In this document: one piece after another, positions 1-8,364 of the stretch
How the letters are laid out: every line of letters begins with the position of its first letter
Numbering within the stretch: the first letter of the stretch is position 1
Assembly (NCBI RefSeq): GCF_016587415.1
Contig: NZ_BNJI01000002.1
Location: forward strand, 310,001-374,000
Source: Ktedonobacter sp. SOSP1-85
Lineage (GTDB): Bacteria; Chloroflexota; Ktedonobacteria; Ktedonobacterales; Ktedonobacteraceae
DNA length: 64,000 nucleotides
Reading direction: 5' to 3'
Made by a program: the position numbers and the translations under genes
The notes under the pieces: model-generated
Databases searched by the model: none
What the model was told of the DNA's origin: nothing
Seen by the model: the letters and a program-made list of their open reading frames with translations, nothing else

Positions 1-206
1 CCTATAACATCCTGTACTGGCAAGGCAAGGTAACCATCATCGACTTTCCCCAGGCGGTCGATCCCCGCTTCAACTCACACGCCTACAACCTGCTACTACG
101 CGATATCGATAACATTTGCAAATACATCGGACGCTATGGCCTGCACCGGGATTCTACCGAGCTTGCGAACCGCCTCTGGCACCAGTTCAAGAACTCGCTG
201 CTGTAA
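1..206 (+). CDS. RIO1-type serine kinase, C-terminal fragment
   Basis: Only the last 67 codons are present; the reading frame enters from outside the window with the first full codon at base 3. The segment YNILYW followed by IIDFPQAVD matches the catalytic and metal-binding end of RIO-family atypical protein kinases, where the loop Asn and the Asp of the IDFPQ segment bind metal and ATP. The following residues (LLLRDIDNICKYIGRYG) fit the final helices of the fold. RIO kinases are small cytosolic kinases or ATPases; archaeal and eukaryotic ones act in small-subunit ribosome maturation, and the role of bacterial copies is poorly known. The substrate cannot be inferred. The call rests on a short stretch with a distinctive motif. 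Confidence 0.75.
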   Translation, partial: YNILYWQGKVTIIDFPQAVDPRFNSHAYNLLLRDIDNICKYIGRYGLHRDSTELANRLWHQFKNSLL

Positions 207-397
207 TCTGGCGTGATTTTTGGTTCGTAATTAGCCTTGACTTTCCGCACATTTCCAGGTATACTTGATTGTACTTAATAAATTTGATTTTGCGAAGGGC
301 CACATCTCTGTGGTCCTTTTCTTTTTGCCCTTCTCTTCTCATTCTTCGTCTCTGGTCTCTAGTAGATGTGGTTGGACTGGTTCGGTCATGGCACGCT

Positions 398-454
398 GGA
401 AAAGGGATGTGTGTGGGAGACGGCAAAGCCGTTTCCCACACACATCCCTTTTCC
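398..454. terminator. 27-bp hairpin, likely bidirectional terminator
   Basis: Bases 398-424 pair with 428-454 around a three-base AAA loop. All pairs are Watson-Crick except one G:T. It lies 3 bp beyond the stop codon of the minus-strand acyltransferase and about 190 bp after the RIO kinase gene, so it sits between two convergent genes. It lacks a clean T-run, so it may instead be a small mobile palindrome. Confidence 0.55.
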
Positions 455-457
455 CTT

Positions 458-1645
458 CTACTCAGAGAGCGAGATTGCGAGCTGGAACGAGATCAAAGAG
501 CTGTATACCTGCCGCAGACCCTGCCTGTGGAGCGCCATGAAGTCCGCCAGGAGAAAGGTAACGAGGAAGGAGCTGGCTCCAATGAGGCTGAAGGCGCACC
601 AGGCTGGCAGAGGGAGGCGTAGGATATAGTAGGCGCTGATCACAACGATGGGGAAATGCAGCAGGTACCAGTGGAATGAGGCGCTGCTGCTATATTTGAG
701 CAGAGGGCATGTGCGGTTCATATATGTGCCTCCCAGCGCCAGCATAGCGATGAGGCTGGACCAGAGTGCGATACATTGGGTCGCCTGGTAAAGCATGGAG
801 TTCAGGGTATAGCGAGGTATCAGCAGTTCGCCGCGTAGGAGTCCCATACACCAGAGGGCCAGGAGCGTGCCGAAGCAGAGCATGCTCAGTGCGAGCGCCT
901 GGCGTCCCTGCTGGCGCAGCATCTTCTGGATAGAGGAGTTGGCAAAGAGCATATAACCATACATATAGATGAGCAGCCAGCAGGAGGCGTCCGCGAGGCT
1001 ACAATACTCAGGGAAGGCTGGAAGCAGAGTCAGCCGCAGAAGCAGGAGAGGGAAGGCCAGAGTTAACAGGCCGCCGGGACAGTTGCCCAGGCACGCGGTC
1101 CACGTCTGCCCTCTAGCACTCCGTAGCAAGAGGCACAGGGGAAGCGTCAGTAGCGAGAAGCCGAGGAGGTACGCCAGGAACCAGAGATGGTGAATATAGA
1201 GCATAATCAGGTAGAGCTTTCCCCTGAGCAGGATCTCGCCTAAGAAGTAGGGATAGAAGGCAAAGAGAGAACCTTGATAACTATTATTGCTTGCCATCGT
1301 CACATAGGCCTGTAATGGGAAGAGCAGGACGAAGCCCAACGCAAGTGGCGTAAAGAGGCGGGAGAAGCGCTCCCTGACAAACTCGGCTGGCGATTTGCGT
1401 TTTAGCGCGAACCAGGTACTGGCCCCTGCCAGGAGAAAGTAGAGGGCCATACACCATTGCGTGAGCGCGGGCAGGAAGGCCGCGAGCGCGTCGCTCTGTA
1501 AACCTGGCGCGTTGCGGGCCTGGTAGAGATCATGAAACATCTCTACACAATGGATCAAGACGACGAACACGAATGCAAGCGTTCTCAGCCAGTCAAAATA
1601 GTATAGTCTTTGTGTTTTCTGTGCTTCTTTATGTACAGCATTCAT
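458..1645 (-). CDS. Acyltransferase 3 family integral membrane protein
   Basis: A 395-residue polytopic membrane protein. The N-terminus reads YYFDWLRTLAFVFVVLIHCVEM, the typical start of acyltransferase-3 (OatA/MdoC-like) proteins: an R just before a membrane helix that carries an H. About ten hydrophobic segments follow. Members transfer acyl groups (acetyl, succinyl and others) to carbohydrates such as peptidoglycan, glucans or antibiotics at the cytoplasmic membrane. There is no SGNH extracytoplasmic domain, so this is the short membrane-only form. No neighbouring polysaccharide gene points to a substrate. The ATG at 1645 lies in an ordinary context with tandem repeats upstream. The family call is strong; the acceptor is unknown. 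Confidence 0.85.
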   Translation of the reverse strand: MNAVHKEAQKTQRLYYFDWLRTLAFVFVVLIHCVEMFHDLYQARNAPGLQSDALAAFLPALTQWCMALYFLLAGASTWFALKRKSPAEFVRERFSRLFTPLALGFVLLFPLQAYVTMASNNSYQGSLFAFYPYFLGEILLRGKLYLIMLYIHHLWFLAYLLGFSLLTLPLCLLLRSARGQTWTACLGNCPGGLLTLAFPLLLLRLTLLPAFPEYCSLADASCWLLIYMYGYMLFANSSIQKMLRQQGRQALALSMLCFGTLLALWCMGLLRGELLIPRYTLNSMLYQATQCIALWSSLIAMLALGGTYMNRTCPLLKYSSSASFHWYLLHFPIVVISAYYILRLPLPAWCAFSLIGASSFLVTFLLADFMALHRQGLRQVYSSLISFQLAISLSE

Positions 1646-1688
1646 ACTATTACATCTTTCGTTGCAACTACTGCTCTGTTCGGTCTCA

Positions 1689-1767
1689 TTGAAAGGTATT
1701 CATGCCGCCTGCGGCGGCAGGGAAAAGGGTCGCAGAGGGGCTGACGCCCCTCTGCACTCCCCACTTT
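1689..1767 (+). repeat. Dispersed repeat, copy A (palindrome-containing)
   Basis: This stretch, starting TTGAAAGG, then CCGCCTGCGGCGG and a GCAGAGGGG...CCCCTCTGC stem, recurs almost base for base at 18336-18414. Both copies sit in short intergenic gaps. In this copy the 3' part is the first unit of a tandem array. Confidence 0.75.
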
Positions 1768-1913
1768 GGAGATGTGCGTTGAGAGGGGTTAAAGCAGAGG
1801 GGTTAACCCCCCTCTGCACTCCCCACTTTGGAGATGTGCGTTGAGAGGGGTTAAAGCAGAGGGGCTGACGCCCTCTGCACTCCCCACTTTGGAAATGTGT
1901 GCGTTGAGAGGAA
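1732..1913 (+). repeat. Tandem repeat, three units of 62 bp
   Basis: Units begin at 1732, 1794 and 1856. Each carries a self-complementary GCAGAGGGG...CCCTCTGC hairpin, the string CACTCCCCACTTTGGA and a GCGTTGAGAGG tail. Unit 2 has TTAACCC instead of CTGACGCC and unit 3 is slightly degenerate. The array fills most of the gap between the acyltransferase and the histidine kinase (1646-2082). Reading frames through it are artefacts of the repeat. Confidence 0.85.
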
Positions 1914-2082
1914 TAATAGAGGTTAAATGTGAACGGGTTATCGCCAAACTGGAGTAAATTTGTGGCCAAAGTGTGTCAATTATGTATGGGGTAAGAAGGG
2001 GCAGTAGACATACTTCTGTAACATCTTTGCCTTATGCTATACACATTCTCGTAATTTCACACTGTTATAGCGAGGTCATCCA

Positions 2083-3540
2083 ATGCAAGCGCAGGAGCCC
2101 CTTTCAAGCAGCAATAGAGGCCAGGCAAAATTATGGCCCGCCGCTGCCTATCTTTTACTCTCATTTCCGTCAGGAATACTGTATTTCGTTGTCCTGATCG
2201 TCTTCGTGGCCCTGAGCGTGGGCTTACTCATTGTCTGGATTGGCATTCCCATGCTCATTCTGGGGATGTATCTGAGCTGGCAATTCGCCATCTTCGAGCG
2301 CTACCTCACTATGCGCTGGCTCAATTGCTACATCACGCCGCTTGCCCTCTCCCGGCCTCCTAGAGAGAGCTGGCTTCAGTATCTCCGCGCGCATCTCACC
2401 AATAAGATGACCTGGAAGACGCTGGCATTTCTGTTGCTCAAATTTCCCCTGGGGATACTCAGCTTTGTCTTCGCCATCCAGGTTCCGATCTTGATGCTGG
2501 TACTGGCCTTGATCACGTTCATCCTGGGTTTCGTCTGCACGCCCATACTCTATCTGATACTCGTGGCCCGCAACGCGCCGCTTGTGATACGCTGGCCTGG
2601 ACAGAGACCAATCTACCTTCACAGCATGAAGGATCTTGTACGTTATGTGTTTACGGGCTTTGGCCTGGTGCTGCTGCCCAGGTACATTCTTCTGGGAATG
2701 GCCTGGATATGGCAGCAATTGGGGCGCGCCTTGCTGGGCATGAACAACCAGGATCTCCGTGTCGCCGAGGCAGAAGAACAGGTGAGACGTGAACAGGCCA
2801 AAGTCGAGCGTGCCGAGTTGAGCCGCCAACAACTTATCGTCAATGTCTCGCATGAGCTACGTACGCCGGTCGCCAGCATACGCGCCCATCTGGAGGTGTT
2901 GCTTAAAGCCTGCGCGCAAGAGAACGGCCTCGTGCTCCAGCCCCAGGAGTTGAGTAATTACCTGGGCATCGCGCATCGAGAAACTGTACGCCTCGGCTCT
3001 CTGGTTGAGGACCTGCTCTCGCTCTCGCGTACGGAAGCCGATAAGTTGCGCCTGAATATGGCCTCGGTTCCACCCGGCGAAGTAATTGAAGAGGTCTACC
3101 AGGCGCTGCTCCCCCTGGCGCGCAAGGAGCGTATGATTACGCTGGTCCGCTCGCTGTCTGAGAGCTTGCCACGCGTACAGGCCGATCACCAGCGTCTCAC
3201 CCAGGTCCTGATGAACCTGGTACGCAATGCCATCACCTATACACCTGATGGGGGCATTATCTCTATCTCGACACACCAGAAGCACAGCGATTACCTGGTT
3301 ATCGCGGTCGCGGATACGGGGATGGGCATTCCAGCCGATCAACTAACGCAGATTTTCGAGCGTTTCTACCGTACGGATAAATCACGCTCACGCTCCTCCG
3401 GCGGCTTTGGCCTGGGCCTCTCGATTGTCAAAGACCTGGTAGACGCCATGGGAGGGAAGATAACGGTTGAGAGCCAGGAGGGCGAGGGAAGCTGCTTCCA
3501 CATTCATTTGCGGCTCGCCCAGGGGGCAACAAACTGGTGA
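2083..3540 (+). CDS. Sensor histidine kinase with N-terminal membrane sensor domain
   Basis: A 485-residue membrane histidine kinase. Residues about 20-215 hold four strongly hydrophobic helices in two pairs, an arrangement like the widespread bacterial 'sensor' membrane domain. A coiled segment (225-250) leads into the HisKA domain with H257 in NVSHELRTP as phospho-acceptor. The HATPase domain shows the N box (NLVRNAITYTP), the G1 box (DTGMGIP) and the G2 box (GGFGLGLSIV). It autophosphorylates on His and passes phosphate to the OmpR-type regulator encoded 144 bp downstream. The signal is unknown; with almost no extracytoplasmic loop it probably senses a membrane or envelope state. The ATG at 2083 follows a weak Shine-Dalgarno (GCGAGG). 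Confidence 0.93.
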   Translation: MQAQEPLSSSNRGQAKLWPAAAYLLLSFPSGILYFVVLIVFVALSVGLLIVWIGIPMLILGMYLSWQFAIFERYLTMRWLNCYITPLALSRPPRESWLQYLRAHLTNKMTWKTLAFLLLKFPLGILSFVFAIQVPILMLVLALITFILGFVCTPILYLILVARNAPLVIRWPGQRPIYLHSMKDLVRYVFTGFGLVLLPRYILLGMAWIWQQLGRALLGMNNQDLRVAEAEEQVRREQAKVERAELSRQQLIVNVSHELRTPVASIRAHLEVLLKACAQENGLVLQPQELSNYLGIAHRETVRLGSLVEDLLSLSRTEADKLRLNMASVPPGEVIEEVYQALLPLARKERMITLVRSLSESLPRVQADHQRLTQVLMNLVRNAITYTPDGGIISISTHQKHSDYLVIAVADTGMGIPADQLTQIFERFYRTDKSRSRSSGGFGLGLSIVKDLVDAMGGKITVESQEGEGSCFHIHLRLAQGATNW

Positions 3541-3684
3541 TGACAAATTAGCGATAACAAAACAAACAATACCGCAGCAATAAGGCCTGGACGCCAGCAC
3601 AAGCGGCGTGTACACTAAGCATGGGCTTGGGACCAATTCCCATGTATGTATTTTCACATGTTGTTGCGAAGGAGAAGTTGCCAC

Positions 3685-4428
3685 ATGGCTCGCGTGCTTG
3701 TTGTTGAGGATGAAGTCGCTATTTGTAACCTGATTTGCGCTGAACTGAGCGCCGAGGGGCATACTGTCTACCAGGCCAATGACGGCCTGCAAGCGCTGAC
3801 CCTGGTTGAGCAGCACCAGCCACAGCTTATCATCCTCGACTGGATGTTGCCCGGCCTGGATGGCCTCTCCGTTTGTCGCCGTTTGCGCCTGAACTACCTC
3901 ATGCCTATTCTTATGCTCACCGCGCGCAATGAAGAGATCGACCGGATTCTAGGTCTGGAGGTGGGGGCCGACGATTATATTAGCAAGCCTTTCAGTATGC
4001 GTGAGCTTATGGCCCGGGTGCGCGCCATGCTACGCCGCGTCGACCTGGACCAGCGCCTGGCCCAGACCCTCCAGCAGGCTCGAACAGAACCCCCAGTGGC
4101 GCAAGTATCACCCGCGATAACACCCACACCAGGCCACCCCCCTATCATACGCGGACAATTGGAGATCGACCCCAATGCCCGCATTGCTAAACTTCATGGC
4201 GAAGGTATCATGCTCACGCCTAAGGAATACGAACTGCTGATTTTACTGGCTTCACATCCTGGGCGCGCCTTTAGCCGCGAGTTCCTGTTGCAGCAGCTCT
4301 GGGGATACGACTACGATGGCTTTGATCGCACCGTCGATACACACGTCACACGCCTGCGCAAGAAACTCGGCGGCGTAGGAGAAAAAATTGTCACCGTCTG
4401 GAGCGTTGGCTACCGCTTCGTAGAATAG
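3685..4428 (+). CDS. OmpR/PhoB-family response regulator
   Basis: A 247-residue regulator. The start at 3685 (MARVLVVEDE) is chosen because AAGGAG at 3669-3674 precedes it; an upstream in-frame ATG at 3646 lacks a ribosome site. The receiver domain has the acidic pocket (VVEDE), phospho-acceptor D52 in LDWMLPGLDG and the conserved K in SKPF. A Pro-rich linker of about 35 residues separates it from a winged-helix DNA-binding domain (LTPKEYELL ... VDTHVTRLRKKLG ... VWSVGYRFVE). It is almost certainly the partner of the upstream histidine kinase; order and spacing suggest one transcript. No target site could be assigned. Confidence 0.94.
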   Translation: MARVLVVEDEVAICNLICAELSAEGHTVYQANDGLQALTLVEQHQPQLIILDWMLPGLDGLSVCRRLRLNYLMPILMLTARNEEIDRILGLEVGADDYISKPFSMRELMARVRAMLRRVDLDQRLAQTLQQARTEPPVAQVSPAITPTPGHPPIIRGQLEIDPNARIAKLHGEGIMLTPKEYELLILLASHPGRAFSREFLLQQLWGYDYDGFDRTVDTHVTRLRKKLGGVGEKIVTVWSVGYRFVE

Positions 4429-4607
4429 AGCCAGGGCTATTTAATCCTCCCCCTTAATCTTCCTCTAAGAAGTTGAGAAGAAAGTTGTGGTTGTATTTAT
4501 ACTAAAAAAACAGTGGTGTATGAGCATCGCTGTTTGCTTTTCAATCAAAGTTTACCGGTGGTACGTTAGCGAACCATCGTGACCGCCGAGCCAGAAAGGG
4601 AAAACGC

Positions 4608-5108
4608 ATGACTACTACGTTACAGCGACCCGTACGCACGCAACTCACCAATGTTGCTTTCAAGAAGACCGCAACCGCCTCCTCCGAGTGGAGCGAAGCA
4701 TGGAAAGCGGAGTTCGCTCTTGATGGACACCGTGAGGGAGGAGATGGACATGCCTGGGCTCCCAAAAATCGCAATGTGTTACCAGCAGATGAACTGACGT
4801 GGTGGCAAGTGGACCTTGGTCGTCTCCATCGGATCTGGGAACTCGACCTCACTACGCTCAGTGATCGCGACTATCCGCTGAGCCGCTACAACTTCGAAAT
4901 CCAGGCTTCTGAAGATAGGCAGAATATGAGTCATTATCGCGTACTTGGAAGGGTTGATAGCGTCCACAGCCTCCCTATAGCAGGGACCCTGACCCTCGCG
5001 TTTGATACCCCTGTCTCTGCGCAATACATTCGCGTTGTCAAACTGACGACAGAGGCTAATCCCTATTTTGATATGGCGATTGCTGAATTTCGCGTGTGGG
5101 CGGAATAA
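4608..5108 (+). CDS. Free-standing F5/8 type C (discoidin/CBM32-like) domain protein
   Basis: A 166-residue protein made almost entirely of one F5/8-type C beta-sandwich. Hallmarks are NVAFKKTATASSEW near the start, FALDG, W-W-QVDLG in the middle, IQASED, and the ending AQYIRVVKL...IAEFRVWAE. Such domains bind carbohydrates or phospholipids and usually sit inside larger secreted enzymes. Here there is neither a catalytic partner nor a recognisable signal peptide, so it is either a cytosolic lectin-like protein or non-classically exported. The ATG at 4608 follows AGAAAGGGAAAACGC, a reasonable ribosome site. The gene stands alone, with a hairpin immediately downstream. Confidence 0.85.
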   Translation: MTTTLQRPVRTQLTNVAFKKTATASSEWSEAWKAEFALDGHREGGDGHAWAPKNRNVLPADELTWWQVDLGRLHRIWELDLTTLSDRDYPLSRYNFEIQASEDRQNMSHYRVLGRVDSVHSLPIAGTLTLAFDTPVSAQYIRVVKLTTEANPYFDMAIAEFRVWAE

Positions 5109-5119
5109 GAAGTCGCGGT

Positions 5120-5149
5120 GGAAACTTCACATCCAGGTGTGAAGTTTCC
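5120..5149 (+). terminator. Hairpin terminator after the discoidin-domain gene
   Basis: Bases 5120-5131 and 5138-5149 form a perfect 12-bp stem (GGAAACTTCACA / TGTGAAGTTTCC) with a 6-base loop, starting 11 bp after the stop codon. No strong T-run follows. Confidence 0.6.
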
Positions 5150-5510
5150 ATGTATTCATTCTTCATATCCGGGTATGGCAAATAACGAACATAGCTCTTC
5201 CACCTTTTCTCTGACTTCCGATTTTACATCTTCAGGTAATATATATTGCCTTTCATTACGCACAGAGATCGATATTATCGACAACAATACCTACATGATG
5301 CAATCTCATGTGTATCCTTTCCGGTGGCTCCTTGTCTGTTTCATATACTGCAATAGAATACAAGAAAGCAATCAGCCAATGCTTCCTTGACATAATGTAG
5401 TATTATGTTGAAGGGCAATCAAGCTGTCAATAGATTAAAAATTCGGTATTCAGACTATTCATGTTTCTGGCTCACTCTTTATTTAAAAATTTAATAAACC
5501 TGGCAATTGT
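5150..5510. other. Intergenic, nothing recognised
   Basis: AT-richer sequence with no convincing gene, promoter or RNA. Short open frames here lack ribosome sites and coding character. Confidence 0.5.
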
Positions 5511-5515
5511 TGTGA

Positions 5516-5900
5516 ACTACCACTGAGCTGAAGACACAGCGGCTTCTTCGGGAGTCACTGAAGACCCAGTTCAGTAGCTTCGCAAGAAGCCTGAGTTCAC
5601 CAGACTCAGCCCCAGAAATGGGCGCTACGTTCGAAGAGGTCAGGACACCTGCGGTTGACGCATCAGACCGCTGCTCTGTCGCTTGGGTTTAAGTAGGACT
5701 GAGGAAAGGTCCGGTGATCCAGGTGCAAAAAGCCTTTTGAACATTGTCGAGATGAAGCCGGATTCCCTTGGTGGTCACAGCGAAGGGATACGCATCACCT
5801 GCCTTCGGGCAGAGTTTTTTGAGTCAATGGATCGTCTCTTGCTCAAAAGAACAAGGGGCGGTCCGGCGATTCATCCACGAGGCTGAAGACCTCGTGGTTT
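5516..5900 (+). mobile_element. Possible decayed IS200/IS605-like right end
   Basis: A frame from 5516 to a TAA at 5690 encodes about 58 residues (ending EVRTPAVDASDRCSVAWV) without a start, resembling the loose C-terminal tail of TnpB-type proteins. It is followed by about 180 bp without coding sense and then a compact hairpin at 5875-5897 (CCACGAGG / CCTCGTGG, loop CTGAAGA) and TTTTC. A tail, a non-coding stretch and a subterminal hairpin is the layout of the tnpB/guide-RNA side of IS200/IS605 elements. The tnpA gene, the tnpB catalytic core and the left end are all absent. Assignment is tentative and based on layout, not a firm match. Confidence 0.3.
5875..5897 (+). repeat. Subterminal hairpin of the IS-like remnant
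   Basis: A perfect 8-bp stem, CCACGAGG and CCTCGTGG, with a 7-base loop, followed by TTTTC. It could equally act as a rho-independent-like terminator. The sequence from 5901 to 6246 beyond it holds nothing else recognised except a C-run near 6100 and the promoter region of the downstream kinase. Confidence 0.5.
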
Positions 5901-6246
5901 TCTCGCCGCTCATGTATAAAGGCAAAAGTTTCAACCCCTATTCCTGTTAGGATTAACAAGTGGTTAAAGGCTCCACTACGCCAAAACGACATAATCCGTT
6001 TCTCGGACCTGTAACACTCATGCATACAGCAAGGATAAAATGGTGATTGATACAACAAAGGCCAATCCCTGGCTCCCCTGGCCAAGTGTCCATCCACGAC
6101 CCCCCCCCTCGCCTGTTCTGTTTTCCCTATGCAGATTGTCTTCTTCCGACAACTTGCATTGTTTGCCAGTAGTTGATAATCAGCATATCCAACTGCAATT
6201 AGGGTGCTAAATCTGAGGGCGCCAAGAGAAAGTAGGACATTGACGG

Positions 6247-7950
6247 ATGGCGGACTACATTGGACAGCAATTAGGCAACTATCGATTAACGCAGTTGCTT
6301 GGAAAAGGAGGCTTTGCCGAAGTATATTTGGGAGAGCATGTGCGGTTAGGAATGAAAGCGGCTGTAAAGATCTTACATACCAGCCTTTCGGAAGATGAGA
6401 CTCGCGCCTTCCAGCAGGAGGCACAGACCATTGCTGCTCTCTCGCATCCACATATCATCCGGGTATTGGATTTTGAGGTACAAGCGGGTATCCCATTTCT
6501 CGTGCTGGATTACGCCCCCAACGGTACACTGAGACACAAGCATCCCAGAGGTACCCGATTGGCTCCATCGCTGGCTGTTGATTATATAACTCAGATCGCC
6601 AGCGCACTGCAATTTGCCCATGATCGTAAGATCATCCATCGCGACATCAAGCCAGAGAATATGCTCATTGGGAGTTGGGGAGATATTCTGCTCAGTGATT
6701 TTGGCATTGCCACGATTGCCCACTCCACCTCCTCTATGAATACGCAAACATTAATGGGCACCCTGGCCTACATGCCACCAGAGCAGATCAAAGGGAAGCC
6801 ACGCATAGAGAGCGATCAGTATGCCTTAGCTGTAACAATCTATCAATGGCTAACGGGAGAACTCCCCTTCCAGGGCTCTTCCATGGAAATGATCGCGCAA
6901 CACCTGGCAATACCAGCGCCTCCCCTGCGCAACAAAGTATCCGACCTGCCAGTCGAACTGGAACAGGTTGTCTTGAAAGCCCTAGCGAAAGATCCCAAAG
7001 ACCGCTACGGGCAGGTCCAGGAATTCGCATATATGTGCGAAAAAGCGATAAAAAATGTGGAACAGCCAGGAACGCAGCTTGCGAATCAAGAAATTTCAAA
7101 CACACTTCCTGGAAGAGCTTACACTTCTGTGAAAAGCAGCGATCTCATAACACCAATAGTATCACAGCCACTTCAGCAAACCACGGATTATTATCTTAAC
7201 AAAAGCAAGGCTCTCATTGAAGTGAAGCAGTATCAGGAAGCATTGGCTATGTGTGAGCAGGCGTTGCGATTTGACCCCTCCTCTGCTTTGCTTTATGTGA
7301 ACCGAGCCAGTGCTCTCTGTGGATTGAAAAGATATCAGGAGGCCCTTGAAGCCTGCGATCAAGCACTTCAGCGCGATTCTCGTATTTCCCTGGCTCACTA
7401 TAATGCAAGCGAAGCCCTCATGCAATTAGGCAGGCACCAGCAAGCCCTTGAAGCCTGCGAACGGGCACTTCAGTTTGACCCTTCCTTCCCCAAAACCTAT
7501 ATCAATAAAAGTCGAGTTCTCATTGAATTGGGCAGATACCAACAAGCCCTTGATACCTGCAATCAAGGGCTTGTATATGACTCTCATAACGCCCTGGTAC
7601 ACAACAATGCAGGTGTGGCTCTCATGAATTTGGGCAGATACCAGCAAGCTCTTGAAGCTTGTGAGCAAGCCATCCGGCTTGATTCCTCTTCAAGCCTGCC
7701 CTATGTTACCAAAGGTTGGGCTCTCATTGAATTGGGACGATACCAGGAAGCCCTGGTTGCTTGTAATCAGGCACTTCAACATGATGCTCAGGATGCATGG
7801 GCACACAACAATGCAAGCGTGGCTCTCATGAAGATGGGGAGATACCAGGAAGCTCTTCATGCCTGCGAGCAGGCACTACAGCTCAATCCTCACAATACAA
7901 AAGCACATGCAAACAAGACGTTCATACTTCAAAAGCTCAGGCGCTATTAG
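6247..7950 (+). CDS. Hanks-type Ser/Thr protein kinase with C-terminal TPR array
   Basis: A 567-residue cytosolic kinase. The kinase domain (about residues 12-270) shows the Gly loop GKGGFAEV, catalytic K41 in AVKIL, HRDIKPEN (D133), DFG (D151) and the APE-equivalent MPPEQ. After a linker, residues about 315-567 form seven consecutive 34-residue tetratricopeptide repeats (pattern N-x-ALxxLGRYQEALxACEQALxxD) plus a partial eighth. It phosphorylates Ser/Thr on partners presumably recruited by the TPR superhelix. There is no transmembrane helix or PASTA domain, so it is not an envelope sensor of the PknB type. The near-identical TPR units suggest recent internal duplication. It is a single-gene unit. 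Confidence 0.93.
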   Translation: MADYIGQQLGNYRLTQLLGKGGFAEVYLGEHVRLGMKAAVKILHTSLSEDETRAFQQEAQTIAALSHPHIIRVLDFEVQAGIPFLVLDYAPNGTLRHKHPRGTRLAPSLAVDYITQIASALQFAHDRKIIHRDIKPENMLIGSWGDILLSDFGIATIAHSTSSMNTQTLMGTLAYMPPEQIKGKPRIESDQYALAVTIYQWLTGELPFQGSSMEMIAQHLAIPAPPLRNKVSDLPVELEQVVLKALAKDPKDRYGQVQEFAYMCEKAIKNVEQPGTQLANQEISNTLPGRAYTSVKSSDLITPIVSQPLQQTTDYYLNKSKALIEVKQYQEALAMCEQALRFDPSSALLYVNRASALCGLKRYQEALEACDQALQRDSRISLAHYNASEALMQLGRHQQALEACERALQFDPSFPKTYINKSRVLIELGRYQQALDTCNQGLVYDSHNALVHNNAGVALMNLGRYQQALEACEQAIRLDSSSSLPYVTKGWALIELGRYQEALVACNQALQHDAQDAWAHNNASVALMKMGRYQEALHACEQALQLNPHNTKAHANKTFILQKLRRY

Positions 7951-8364
7951 CTGAAATAATATATAAATAAGGTGAATGATGCGGTTAAGCGAGTAACGGG
8001 AAAGCAAGAAATAACTGTTATTAGCAAGGCTCTACATCCACAAACATATTATACAAGTTTATAATTCAATTTACGAACTTTTTATTACACTTGTTGCTCA
8101 AGTATAGCAGTCATATTAGAGGTGCATAGACAGTACATCTATGCTCAAGAGAAACTACAAAAACAAGTCAATAATAATTGCGATTCAGGCACACCTTCAA
8201 TGGTGCAAATCTCCGTTTGGGCATAGCTCCCCCTGTCAGGGCAACTTACCGGATTTCGATGCGAAACTTGGATATTCCCCTATAAACATCTTACTCGGTT
8301 CATGTTGTCCTGACAAGGATTTTTAGCCCAATGGGTAGGTCAGGTATGTGTCAAGAAGGTAGGC
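7951..8364. other. Intergenic with an imperfect inverted repeat
   Basis: There is no gene. Bases 8231-8245 (CCCTGTCAGGGCAAC) and 8304-8318 are inverted copies with 13 of 15 matches, spanning 88 bp. This could be a small MITE or an IS relic. The rest is AT-rich spacer between convergent genes. Confidence 0.4.

Noticed and set aside
1662..1969. Open frames through the tandem repeats, both strands
   Set aside because: They reflect the 62-bp repeat length and have no ribosome sites or coding bias.
5920..5970. A CRISPR-repeat-like string near GTTTCAACCCC
   Set aside because: It occurs once only, with no spacing array or cas gene in the window.
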